From: Thiorhodovibrio litoralis
GTDB lineage: Bacteria; Pseudomonadota; Gammaproteobacteria; Chromatiales; Chromatiaceae
DNA: 64,000 nt
Direction of reading: 5' to 3'
NCBI RefSeq assembly: GCF_033954455.1
Contig: NZ_CP121473.1
Coordinates: 1,054,001 to 1,118,000, forward strand
In this document: in pieces, positions 45,424-53,905 of the stretch
Position numbering within the stretch: position 1 is the stretch's first letter
Layout of the letters: every line of letters begins with the position of its first letter
The notes under the pieces: model-generated
What the model was told of the DNA's origin: nothing
The model's input: only the letters and a program-made list of their open reading frames with translations
Databases searched by the model: none
Made by a program: the position numbers and the translations under genes

Positions 45424-45498
45424 ATGCGGCAAATCGTGAGTCTAAGAAGCAAACTCGGCGGCTACGCACGACCAGAATATCCCAAAAACGAACAATGA
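45424..45498 (+). CDS. Candidate 24-residue peptide gene
   Basis: A very short ORF in the divergent intergenic region, with a near-ideal ribosome site (GAGAGGAGG, spacing about 6) before the ATG at 45424. The peptide starts MRQIVSLRSK, has LGG at residues 11-13, and ends in the 11-residue tail YARPEYPKNEQ. A Gly-Gly ahead of a short polar tail resembles double-glycine leader peptides; the tail has two Tyr, one next to Glu. It lies upstream of four cyclic-peptide-type exporters and a sulfotransferase gene, so it is a possible precursor. This is inference: short ORFs also arise by chance, and the exporters lack a peptidase domain. Confidence 0.35.
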   Translation: MRQIVSLRSKLGGYARPEYPKNEQ

Positions 45499-45525
45499 CT
45501 ATGCAACGATCCAAGAAATAATGCA

Positions 45526-45687
45526 ATGATGGCATTGGGACAGAATTCTACGCTCGGCGACTCGGTACTCATTGTGCGTGCAGGCTTTTCTGAAACCGGA
45601 TCTTGTTCTTTGCCATCACCTGGCCTCAATGGATGCTCTGTTGACTATTCAACATGTTGCTGGTGTCTGGAGACCTCTCGATCATGA
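45526..45687 (+). CDS. Candidate 53-residue Cys-rich ORF coupled to the ABC exporter genes
   Basis: An open frame from ATG-ATG (45526) whose TGA overlaps the ATG of the first ABC gene (ATGA at 45684-45687). That is the same arrangement as two of the three junctions between the ABC genes. The product has five Cys in its last 27 residues (GSCSLPSPGLNGCSVDYST then CCWCLETSRS). The ribosome site before 45526 is weak. It could be a leader that couples translation, a Cys-rich peptide substrate, or chance. The first ABC gene has only a distant GGAG (11 bases), which makes coupling from this ORF plausible. Confidence 0.35.
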   Translation: MMALGQNSTLGDSVLIVRAGFSETGSCSLPSPGLNGCSVDYSTCCWCLETSRS

Positions 45688-47315
45688 TTGGCGCGAGACT
45701 GCTGCGCGAGCTCTGGCGCTTAGACCGCGTTCGCACCCTCGTCGTTGGTGCGCTGGCGATGGCGGGCGCCTTGGCGCAAGTCGCTTGTCTGATGATATTG
45801 ACCTTGACCGCCCGCGATATCTTGCTCGACCGCGCACCCGCTGATTTTAAAGTTCAGGTGCTGCTGTTTATGGCGTCGCTGTGCTTGGCCGTCGGGCTGA
45901 AGTTCTGGTCGCTGCGAGGCTGGGCGGATCTGACCGAGGAGCTTTCCGCCGAGTTGCTGATTGCCACGAACAAAGAACTTGCCGCCGCCGATTTGCGCAC
46001 CATCGAGACCCTCGGTCAGGCAGAGATTCTGGCGCGTTTGACCGGTGATATGAAAACCCTGTCAGCGGGAGTCTGGTCGCTGATGGCTGCGGTGCAGACG
46101 GTGACCATCCTGTTCGGTGCGCTCTTGTCGCTGCTGCTGTTTGCGTTCGGGGAGACGCTGATTATCGGCTTAATGACCGCTTTGTTTTTTCTGATTATCG
46201 GTTCCCACTACGAGCGAATAGATCATGCTCATCATGCAAGCCTGGTTGCCGATGACCGCTTCCAGCAACGCTTGCGCGACCTTATCCTGGGCTTTCAGGA
46301 TCTGGCCATGGATAGGATCAAGGCCGGGCGTTTTATACGTAAGAGCCTCAAGCCGGCGGCCACGGGCTTTCGCCGTTTGCGCATGCTGTATGCGCGCCTT
46401 CTGGCACGGCAGTCACTATTTTTCGACATTTACGTCTTCACCATGGCCGGGTGGATCCTATTCATCGCGCCTGTATGGGGCATGACGCAGAACGTCATTA
46501 TCGTCGTCGGCGTCTTCTTCTACGTGCTTGACCGGATTGAGCTGCTTTCGGTTCAGTTGGCCCAGATCTCGGCAGGCACCGCCGCAGTGGAACAGTTAGA
46601 TCATTTGCGCGCGCGTTTGCCTGCCCCTGAAACCCGATCCCAACCGCGCCTGGACGCCTTCGGCCAGATTCGCATGCAGGCGCTTGAGTACCACTATTGT
46701 GATCCGGATGGCCAGACAACCTTTACCATCGGCCCAATTGATCTGTGTTTCGAGGCGGGAAAGATCTACCTTATTCAAGGCGGTAATGGGTCGGGAAAAA
46801 GCACGCTGATGAAGTTACTGACCGGACTCTACGAGCCACATGCAGGACGCATTCTGCTCGATGACGCCCAGGTTTCGATACATGCCTACCGCTCCCTGTT
46901 TTCGACGGTATTTACCGATTTTCATTTATTCGAGACATTGCATGGCCTAGAGGAGATCGATAGCGAGCAGGCAAAGTTTCTGCTGCGCAAATTCGCCATG
47001 CAGCGGAAGGTTTCCATTGCGCAGGGCGCGTTTTCAACAACTGATCTATCGACGGGGCAGCGCAAGCGCCTGGCGCTGATCGCCGCCTGCCTGGAAAAAC
47101 GCCCGGTGTATGTTCTTGACGAATGGACTGCGGATCAGGACCCTGAGTTTCGCCACTTCTTTTTCGCCGAGCTGTTGCCTTGGCTCAAGCAGCAAGGACA
47201 TACAATTTTCGCGGTCACCCACGACGACCGGTACTTCGGTTATGGCGACTACGCTTTGCGTCTCGACGCAGGGCAGGTACGGGTGCTGGAGCCGAAGGCT
47301 CCGGGTCACACATGA
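45684..47315 (+). CDS. Cyclic-peptide-type ABC exporter 1 (membrane and ATPase fused)
   Basis: 543 residues from the ATG at 45684; an ATG at 45654 would add 10. Six membrane segments (about 10-320), then the ATPase: Walker A GGNGSGKST (about 366), signature LSTGQRKR (about 454), Walker B VYVLDEWTADQDPEF, His switch AVTHDD. LSTGQ in place of LSGGQ, together with DEW.AxQ.PE, marks the PvdE/SyrD/YojI cyclic-peptide exporter family. No C39 peptidase domain is present. First of four overlapping paralogues. Its STVFTDFHLFETLHGLEEID stretch is closest to exporter 4. Confidence 0.9.
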   Translation: MIGARLLRELWRLDRVRTLVVGALAMAGALAQVACLMILTLTARDILLDRAPADFKVQVLLFMASLCLAVGLKFWSLRGWADLTEELSAELLIATNKELAAADLRTIETLGQAEILARLTGDMKTLSAGVWSLMAAVQTVTILFGALLSLLLFAFGETLIIGLMTALFFLIIGSHYERIDHAHHASLVADDRFQQRLRDLILGFQDLAMDRIKAGRFIRKSLKPAATGFRRLRMLYARLLARQSLFFDIYVFTMAGWILFIAPVWGMTQNVIIVVGVFFYVLDRIELLSVQLAQISAGTAAVEQLDHLRARLPAPETRSQPRLDAFGQIRMQALEYHYCDPDGQTTFTIGPIDLCFEAGKIYLIQGGNGSGKSTLMKLLTGLYEPHAGRILLDDAQVSIHAYRSLFSTVFTDFHLFETLHGLEEIDSEQAKFLLRKFAMQRKVSIAQGAFSTTDLSTGQRKRLALIAACLEKRPVYVLDEWTADQDPEFRHFFFAELLPWLKQQGHTIFAVTHDDRYFGYGDYALRLDAGQVRVLEPKAPGHT

Positions 47316-48943
47316 TCGAGTATTTGCTCACATCGACGATCCGTCGCACCCTGCGCGCGCTCATCCGCGTCAACCTGCTGATGGGGCTGGCTTGGCTCGT
47401 GCTGCTGTTTGCCACCATGGCGGCCCTGGACGCGACGCAAGCAGACGGGCGCATTGCGCTGATCTATCTCTTGGTTGCCCTGATCTTGGTTGTCTTCGGT
47501 CGATGGCACTCCATGCTCTCGGCGCGCTTTGCCATCGACATCATTACGCAGACCAATGTTCGTATAGCTGAGTGCCTGTTGCGACTGTCCTTCGCCGATT
47601 ACGAGCGGCTGGATCGGCCGGCGCTGCTCGCGTTGATCTCCGAGGACAGCCGTTTGGCCCTAGACGGCTTGTATGCCATCACGGGCTTTATCGCGCTCTT
47701 CATGCTGCAGATGGCATTCCTGTTGTATCTGGCCTTCTTGTCGCCGGGGCTGTTTTTATTGTCGGTGGGTTTTCTTGGCACCATCTATCTTGCGGTGTTT
47801 TGGTTGATGTACCGGATTCTGCGCATGGAAGACGCGATCTCAAAGATGGATGGCCGTTTGTATCGCGGTCTGAGCGGACAGTTGTTTGGGTTCAAGGAGT
47901 TGCGACTGCACCAACCGAAGCAACGAGCCTTCATGCAGACCGAGATCGAGCCGCCGATTCGGCAGATGCAAGGGGAGAGAACGCGCGAAAAATTCTTCCT
48001 GTCCTTGCTTTTCTTGATCAGCGACAGCGCCTTGCTGTTGTTTGCGGGCATCTTCATCGTCTTCGTTCCGTTGTTTGTGCCGGACATGGCCAAACTGGCC
48101 GCTCGCAGCGGGCTGGTAGTCTTGTTTTTTCCTATGGCCATGTTCATGGAACTGCCAACGGTGAGCCGTGCCGCCTTTGCTTTTGGGCGATTGGACACGG
48201 CATTACGGCGACTGGAAAACCTGGCCGCGCGGAACGCGATACCTCAAGCCGATACGGATGCACAGGCATGGCCAAGCGGTGCCCCGCCGACCCTGCGCGC
48301 CGAGGGCTTGGCGTATCAATATCCCGATCACGGGGGCGAGGCAGGTTTCGCCTTCGGCCCAATGGATCTCACCATTGAACCGGGCACCATCACGTTTTTG
48401 GTCGGCGGCAACGGCAGTGGAAAATCGACCTGTCTCAAACTACTGATCGGACTCTACCAGCCGAGCAATGGGACGTTGTTACTCGACGAACGGCCGGTGG
48501 ATATGGCCGGCTATCGGCGGCTGTTCGCCACAGTCTTTGTCGATTCCTATCTGTTCCAGCATGTGCTCGGTGTCGGTGAGTTGGACGAGGGACGGGTGAA
48601 TCGCCTGCTCGACACCTGGGGTATCGGCCACAAGACCCGCTTCCAGCGCGGCCGGTTCACCAACATCGACCTCTCCACCGGACAGAAAAAGCGGGTAGCC
48701 ATGGTGGCTGCATTACTAGAGGATAAACCCTTTCTGGTCCTCGACGAGTGGGCCGCTGATCAGGCCCCGGAGTTTCGCGCCTGGTTTTACCAACATTTTC
48801 TTCCCGAAATGCGCGCCCTGGGCAAGACCATCGTCGTCGCATCCCACGACGAGCAATTCTTCGCCATCGCCGATCAGGTACTGGTATTCGAGGACGGACG
48901 ATTGCGCGGATCACAGCCACCTGCGCACATCGCAACCCACTGA
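47312..48943 (+). CDS. Cyclic-peptide-type ABC exporter 2
   Basis: 543 residues; its start overlaps the stop of exporter 1 by 4 bases (ATGA), which also rejects longer upstream frames. Six membrane segments, then Walker A GGNGSGKST (about 363), signature LSTGQKKR (about 453), Walker B FLVLDEWAADQAPEFR and His switch VASHDE. The GRFTNIDLSTGQ stretch is closest to exporter 3. As a half-transporter it must dimerise; pairing with exporter 1 is possible given the matched length and coupling. Confidence 0.9.
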   Translation: MIEYLLTSTIRRTLRALIRVNLLMGLAWLVLLFATMAALDATQADGRIALIYLLVALILVVFGRWHSMLSARFAIDIITQTNVRIAECLLRLSFADYERLDRPALLALISEDSRLALDGLYAITGFIALFMLQMAFLLYLAFLSPGLFLLSVGFLGTIYLAVFWLMYRILRMEDAISKMDGRLYRGLSGQLFGFKELRLHQPKQRAFMQTEIEPPIRQMQGERTREKFFLSLLFLISDSALLLFAGIFIVFVPLFVPDMAKLAARSGLVVLFFPMAMFMELPTVSRAAFAFGRLDTALRRLENLAARNAIPQADTDAQAWPSGAPPTLRAEGLAYQYPDHGGEAGFAFGPMDLTIEPGTITFLVGGNGSGKSTCLKLLIGLYQPSNGTLLLDERPVDMAGYRRLFATVFVDSYLFQHVLGVGELDEGRVNRLLDTWGIGHKTRFQRGRFTNIDLSTGQKKRVAMVAALLEDKPFLVLDEWAADQAPEFRAWFYQHFLPEMRALGKTIVVASHDEQFFAIADQVLVFEDGRLRGSQPPAHIATH

Positions 48944-50532
48944 TGAACATCCCCCATTTGTTGATTGGTGAGAGTCCGGCGCAGCGCCGCCAGTCAGTGC
49001 TGTTGGCCGTCCTGCTAGGGCTGTCCTATGCGCTGGCCGGCACCCTGATTGGGCAGGCGGTGGCCAGTCTGCCAGGGGTTCCCGAACTGCGCTTGCTGTT
49101 GGGTTTTCTGGCGCTGGTTGCGCTCAATCTGCTCGTGAACGGCATGGTAATTTTCCGCATCGTGACCCGCATCGAAACCGGCGTAGCGCGTTTGCGCCGG
49201 GACTTGCTGGCGGGCCTAAGGCGCTTGGATTATCCGTCCTACGAGCGGCTCGGGCATGATGCCATCTATTTCAACCTCGCCACCAACGTGCGTCGGATCT
49301 CCGAGGCCACGGCCTTGCTCGGCAAACTTCTACTGAATATCGTCGGCACACTCGGGTGCCTGATCATGCTGGCCACGCTTTCCCCCGCGGCGGTCGCCTT
49401 CGTGCTGGTGGTCATGCTCGCGGTGGGCTTCGTTTACGTCATCAACCAGGTCCATATCGGCCAAGCGCAACAAAATGCCGCCGCGCAAGAGCGACGGTTT
49501 TTCTCCGGCATGGAAGGCATTGTCCACGGCTTCAAGGAGCTCAAGCTACATGAAGGCAAATGCCGGGATTTTTTCTCTTGGGAAATCGAGCAGTCCTCAC
49601 TCGCCGCCGAACAGGCGAGGACCAGCGCCGGAATTCGCTTCCTGTTCAACTACGCGCTGTTCGCCCTCTTGTTGCTACTTTGCGTGGGGGTGTTGCTGTA
49701 TTTGCTGCCGTTGCTGATCCCGCAATTTTCCGAAGTGGCGGTGAAAGCTGCGATTCTGGCCGGAATCGTCCCGATCGCGGTGTTGCGCGACTTGCCCGTG
49801 ATTGCGCGTGCGCGTCTGGCCTTGGACGAACTGACCAAGTTGCAAACGCGCCTGCAAGAAAGCGTTGGGGAACCGGCGCCGCGCGCGCAGCAGCCCGTCG
49901 CGCTCAGCCGCCTGGAATTGAAGGACGTCACCTACCGCTATACCGATGCCGTCGGCGCAACCTTGTTTCAGGTCGGCCCCCTGAGCACCACGTTTCGGGC
50001 CGGAACCCTCAATTTCATCGTCGGCGGTAACGGTAGCGGAAAATCGACCCTGGTGAAGCTCATGACCGGCCTGTATCCGCCCCGGTCGGGACGGATTCTC
50101 GCCGCCGGACGCGAGCTTTCCGGCGCTGAACTGCGGGGTCTTGTGACGCCGGTGTTCGCCGACCCACATCTGTTCGACCGGCTCTACGGATACGCACAAA
50201 CCCCGCCCGAGCTGATCCAGCGCTGGCTGGCCGACTTGGACTTGGAACGTAAAACCGACTACGCACAGGGACGCTTCACCCATCCGCGCCTATCGACGGG
50301 GCAGCGCAAACGCTTGGCTCTGATCGCGGCCCTCATCGAGGAGCGTCCACTGCTGATTCTCGACGAGTGGGCCGCCGAGCAGGATCCCGAACACCGTGAC
50401 TGGTATTACCGCGAGTTCCTGCCCACGCTCAAGGCGCAAGGGCGTATCGTCGTGGTCATTAGCCATGATGATCACTATTTCGGCCTTGCGGATCAACTGC
50501 TGGTCTTGGATAACGGACACATTAAAGGATGA
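48943..50532 (+). CDS. Cyclic-peptide-type ABC exporter 3
   Basis: 529 residues; the start overlaps the stop of exporter 2 by 1 base (TGATG). Six membrane segments (for example LLLGFLALVALNLLVNGMVI), then Walker A GGNGSGKST (about 361), signature LSTGQRKR (about 449), Walker B LLILDEWAAEQDPEHR and His switch VISHDD. Same family as its neighbours, no peptidase domain. The GRFTHPRLSTGQ stretch pairs it with exporter 2 by sequence. Confidence 0.9.
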   Translation: MNIPHLLIGESPAQRRQSVLLAVLLGLSYALAGTLIGQAVASLPGVPELRLLLGFLALVALNLLVNGMVIFRIVTRIETGVARLRRDLLAGLRRLDYPSYERLGHDAIYFNLATNVRRISEATALLGKLLLNIVGTLGCLIMLATLSPAAVAFVLVVMLAVGFVYVINQVHIGQAQQNAAAQERRFFSGMEGIVHGFKELKLHEGKCRDFFSWEIEQSSLAAEQARTSAGIRFLFNYALFALLLLLCVGVLLYLLPLLIPQFSEVAVKAAILAGIVPIAVLRDLPVIARARLALDELTKLQTRLQESVGEPAPRAQQPVALSRLELKDVTYRYTDAVGATLFQVGPLSTTFRAGTLNFIVGGNGSGKSTLVKLMTGLYPPRSGRILAAGRELSGAELRGLVTPVFADPHLFDRLYGYAQTPPELIQRWLADLDLERKTDYAQGRFTHPRLSTGQRKRLALIAALIEERPLLILDEWAAEQDPEHRDWYYREFLPTLKAQGRIVVVISHDDHYFGLADQLLVLDNGHIKG

Positions 50533-52274
50533 CCGCTGGCGCACGCGAGCACACCGACGACAGGTCCCCCGCTGCTGAGACCGAAGCCCCTAAACGGGCC
50601 GAACAACCTCGCGGAGGACTGCGGTTATATCAAACGATCATCGTTGAAAGCCGTTACGGCGGGCTGCTAGCTTTGTCCATCACGCTGCTCTGCGGCGCGT
50701 TGCAGGCAGGCATGATTTATCTGATCGCGAGCGATGCCGAACAGTTGGCACGGCAGGAACTCGATATCCCGGATCTCATGTCGTTTCTGCTCGCCCTGAG
50801 CCTATTCGGAGTGGTGTTCGTGGTGCAGTTGCGTCAGGCCACCCGGGTTAGCGATCACGTAGTCACGCGCATCGCCCTGCGCCTGGCGCGAAGCTTACGT
50901 GCCGCCTCGTTGCCAACCCTCGAAACCGTTGGCCCGGACCGAATCATCACCGCGGTGACCCGTGATCTGACCACCATCGGCGGGGCGCTACCGCTCGCCT
51001 TCAGCGCGCTCCAAACCGGCGTGATGATCGCCGTTTGCATCCTGTTAATCGCGGCAACCAATCTCACGGTACTGCTTGTCAGTGGCCTGTTGCTGAGCAC
51101 GATTCTATGGTTGGTGCGTCGGAATCATCTGCGCATGCGCCTCGCCTCGGCAGCGGCCGCCGAGGCCGAAGGTCGGTTTTGCTCCTACTTGGAACACGCC
51201 CTACTCGGCTTCCGGGAGCTGCGGATCAATCATGCGAAGCGCCACGATTTTTATGCCCGCTATCTGTTGCCGCAAGTGGAAGAGGCAAGCGTCCGGCGGC
51301 TCGAGGCCGGCGCCTATTTCGTGCGCCAGATGCAACTGTCGCATGGCACCTGGTTCGTGCTCGTGGGCGCGGCGGCCTTCGTCGCCCCCGCTTTGGGGGT
51401 TGCCGAAGGCGTGACCACCGCTGTGCTGATTCTGACCTTCTTGCGCACGCCCATGGTGGACATGGCCACCTATTTGCCCTCGCTCCTCAACGCGCGCCTG
51501 GCGCTTGAGCGATACGAGGATCTGGAAGCGGCGTTGGACACCGCGCAGGGGCCGTGGCCGGATGAATCCGGCATGGAGAGTTCGCTCGCGCAAACCGCGC
51601 AGCCCGAGCCACCGCCCACGTTCGATCACCTGAGTCTGCGACAACTGGCTTACGAGTATTACGATCCCGCTGGCGCTCCCTTATTTCGCGTCGGCCCTAT
51701 CGACGTGACCTTGAAAAGCGGTGAGGTGGTGTTGGTTTCCGGGGGCAACGGCAGTGGCAAAACCACCTTCCTCAAACTCCTGACTGGATTGTATCCACCC
51801 GCCTCGGGCCGCCTGATGCTCGATGACCATCCGCTATCGCCGCATCAGGCGCGCGCCTTGTTCTCAACGGTGTTCACGGATTTTCATCTGTTTCAACGCC
51901 TATACGGCATTGAGGAGATCGATCCCGAGGAAACCGGAAGCTTACTGAGAACGCTCGATTTGACGCACAAGGTTTTGATTCGGGATCGGGCTTTTTCGAC
52001 CACCGCACTATCGACCGGACAACGCCGACGGCTGGCGTTGATTGCCGCGTTGCTCGAACGGCGCCCGATTCTGTTATTCGATGAGTGGACCGCCGATCAA
52101 GACCCGGAATTTCGGCGATTTTTCTACCAGGAGTTGTTGCCGCAGCTCAAGGCTCAAGGGAAAACCATTATCGCCGTCACCCATGACCAAACACCCGTGG
52201 CCTGCGCCGATCGGCATTGGCGCTTACAAGACGGGCGTCTGGAGGAAATGCCGCGCGGGTCGCATGTCATGTAG
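50529..52274 (+). CDS. Cyclic-peptide-type ABC exporter 4
   Basis: 581 residues; the start overlaps exporter 3 by 4 bases (ATGA). A polar N-terminal extension of about 35 residues precedes the six membrane segments, and a linker near 335-365 is longer than in the others. ATPase: Walker A GGNGSGKTT (about 405), signature LSTGQRRR (about 494), Walker B ILLFDEWTADQDPEFR, His switch AVTHDQ. The STVFTDFHLFQRLYGIEEID stretch groups it with exporter 1. It is followed after 91 bases by the sulfotransferase gene. Confidence 0.9.
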   Translation: MTAGAREHTDDRSPAAETEAPKRAEQPRGGLRLYQTIIVESRYGGLLALSITLLCGALQAGMIYLIASDAEQLARQELDIPDLMSFLLALSLFGVVFVVQLRQATRVSDHVVTRIALRLARSLRAASLPTLETVGPDRIITAVTRDLTTIGGALPLAFSALQTGVMIAVCILLIAATNLTVLLVSGLLLSTILWLVRRNHLRMRLASAAAAEAEGRFCSYLEHALLGFRELRINHAKRHDFYARYLLPQVEEASVRRLEAGAYFVRQMQLSHGTWFVLVGAAAFVAPALGVAEGVTTAVLILTFLRTPMVDMATYLPSLLNARLALERYEDLEAALDTAQGPWPDESGMESSLAQTAQPEPPPTFDHLSLRQLAYEYYDPAGAPLFRVGPIDVTLKSGEVVLVSGGNGSGKTTFLKLLTGLYPPASGRLMLDDHPLSPHQARALFSTVFTDFHLFQRLYGIEEIDPEETGSLLRTLDLTHKVLIRDRAFSTTALSTGQRRRLALIAALLERRPILLFDEWTADQDPEFRRFFYQELLPQLKAQGKTIIAVTHDQTPVACADRHWRLQDGRLEEMPRGSHVM

Positions 52275-52365
52275 CGTGCCGCCGCCCACGAGAATGGAGT
52301 CCGATGATAGACAGGCACAATGACAGGCTGGAGATCGACGGCCAAGGCAGAGAGGAGCATACCCC

Positions 52366-53403
52366 ATGAAACAACGACCCCAACCCGTTTTAATGATTCC
52401 CTTGCGCCGCTGTGGTAGTCATGCCTTGCGCTTGCGTCTGAATTTTAGCCCAGAGTTTTACTCGCCCTATCCAATACATGTAGTAGATTTTATGCCACTG
52501 CTACCTAAGTATGGAGATTTAACTAAAGATCACAATTATTTTCAATTAATTGTAGATTTAATTGGCTTGCAAAATGCAACGATGGTGAAATGGAGTCGCG
52601 TGGCACTGGATCCGGTTATGATATTTGAGGCGCTACACCTCCAGCCGCGCGGCATTCACATGGTGTTATGGGAAATGCTTCTACAGGCCGGAGAACAACA
52701 CCATGCAAAAGTGGTTATGGATAAATCACTGGACAGCGTGGTGTATGCCGAAGAGCTATTTGCAGCGCAACCAGAATTGCGTTTCCTCAACGTAGTACGC
52801 GACCCTCGTGCGCAAATCAGCAGTATGAACCAGGCAATTATTTACGATTTTGATACGTTGCTTAATACCCAACGCTGGGTCTCTGCCCACCAAGCCGCCC
52901 GGGCTTTACAGGAAAAATATCCGCAGCGCGTCCTGACGATACGCTTTGAAGATTTTATTGCCGATCAAGAAAGCATCTTGCGTAAAATTTGCGATTTTCT
53001 CAATATCACATTTCTTCCTGCGATGTTAGACATCTCTTGCTCCAGAGAGGCCCGAGAGATTTCAAGTTTATCCTCTTTATGGGAAACCAATGTATATTCG
53101 CCCATTGCTGCCAATATCGATAAGTTCAAACAACTGCTGAGCGAGATGGAGATTGAGCTTATCGAAACCCTAACTGCTGATTTCATGGCATTGTATGCGT
53201 ATGAAAAAATCACCCCTGCCCGCGCCCAGGTTTCAAAAGCGGATATTCAAGCGGCTCATGCCCGCAGTGATGAAAACAAGAACCAGGCATGGGTGCGTTT
53301 AAAGCAGCACAATATGTATGATTACCTATTACGCCGTTTTCGCAATGACTATTTAGACAATCTAGCGCGACGCTTTTCCTCTGTAAATTTCGGAATCGGG
53401 TAG
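52366..53403 (+). CDS. Sulfotransferase-family protein
   Basis: 345 residues. A 5'-phosphosulfate-binding-like loop near the N terminus (PLRRCGSHALRLRL, residues 12-25) and a 3'-phosphate-binding motif (FLNVVRDPRAQISSM, about 140-154) mark the PAPS-dependent sulfotransferase fold. Such enzymes move sulfate onto glycans, lipids or tyrosines; the acceptor is unknown. A good ribosome site (AGAGGAG) precedes the ATG. The gene is visibly richer in A and T than its neighbours (many TTA, ATT and AAT codons), suggesting separate acquisition. It follows the exporter genes in the same direction. Confidence 0.75.
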   Translation: MKQRPQPVLMIPLRRCGSHALRLRLNFSPEFYSPYPIHVVDFMPLLPKYGDLTKDHNYFQLIVDLIGLQNATMVKWSRVALDPVMIFEALHLQPRGIHMVLWEMLLQAGEQHHAKVVMDKSLDSVVYAEELFAAQPELRFLNVVRDPRAQISSMNQAIIYDFDTLLNTQRWVSAHQAARALQEKYPQRVLTIRFEDFIADQESILRKICDFLNITFLPAMLDISCSREAREISSLSSLWETNVYSPIAANIDKFKQLLSEMEIELIETLTADFMALYAYEKITPARAQVSKADIQAAHARSDENKNQAWVRLKQHNMYDYLLRRFRNDYLDNLARRFSSVNFGIG

Positions 53404-53453
53404 AATACAGCGCGCGGAACCTTAGGTGTGAGCTTGGCTTTTTCTGCGGTCCA

Positions 53454-53697
53454 TTAGGTTGAATCAGTCCGATCCGGATCGATACCCGCTGCTTTGAGAA
53501 GTTTGAGCAGGCGTTCCTTTTCTTCGTGTTCGGCTTCAGCACGTGCCTGCGCGTTTTCAGCTCTCGCCTGCGCGGCTTGGGCCAGCGCGGCATCGACCCG
53601 TTCTTGAGTCTGTTCCAACTGCCGTTCGATATCCTGCAACTCCTCGAGAATATCGTCTTCAAGTTCCATCGCGTCGGTGATCTCTGGTTCTGCGGCG
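53454..53697 (-). pseudogene. Tail fragment of an Uma2-like protein
   Basis: Encodes only a Glu/Ala/Arg-rich coiled-coil tail (IERQLEQTQERVDAALAQAA followed by ENAQARAEAEHEEKERLLKL) ending LKAAGIDPDRTDST. This is the usual C-terminal tail of Uma2-family (PD-(D/E)XK-like) proteins. The body of the gene is missing; the coding sequence meets the IS91 remnant near 53700. A related, fuller copy lies at 58959-59825. Confidence 0.55.
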
Positions 53698-53905
53698 GCC
53701 GACCATCTCGCGGCACTCATCCCCCCCGCCCAGGCGCCACCGCCATCGCTACCATGGCGTGCTCGCGCCAAACGCGCCCCTGCGTGCGGCGGCCGTCGTC
53801 TTGGGGCGTGACCTGACCGACGACCCGAGCGCCTCCGCCGAGCTCGCCGCACCCCGTCGCGCACCGGCCCCGAACGCGCGCTCCCCAGCGCGCTACCTCT
53901 GGGCT

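Noticed and set aside
45364-45535. Longer N terminus for the DUF697 gene (start at 45535)
   Set aside because: The extra 57 residues are not conserved in character (Cys/Arg/Phe-rich) and the ATG at 45364 gives the normal domain start with a ribosome site. The extension would also cover the divergent promoter region.
45572-45844. A 90-codon frame overlapping the start of exporter 1
   Set aside because: It runs inside the exporter coding region in another frame and becomes Arg/Pro-rich; not supported.
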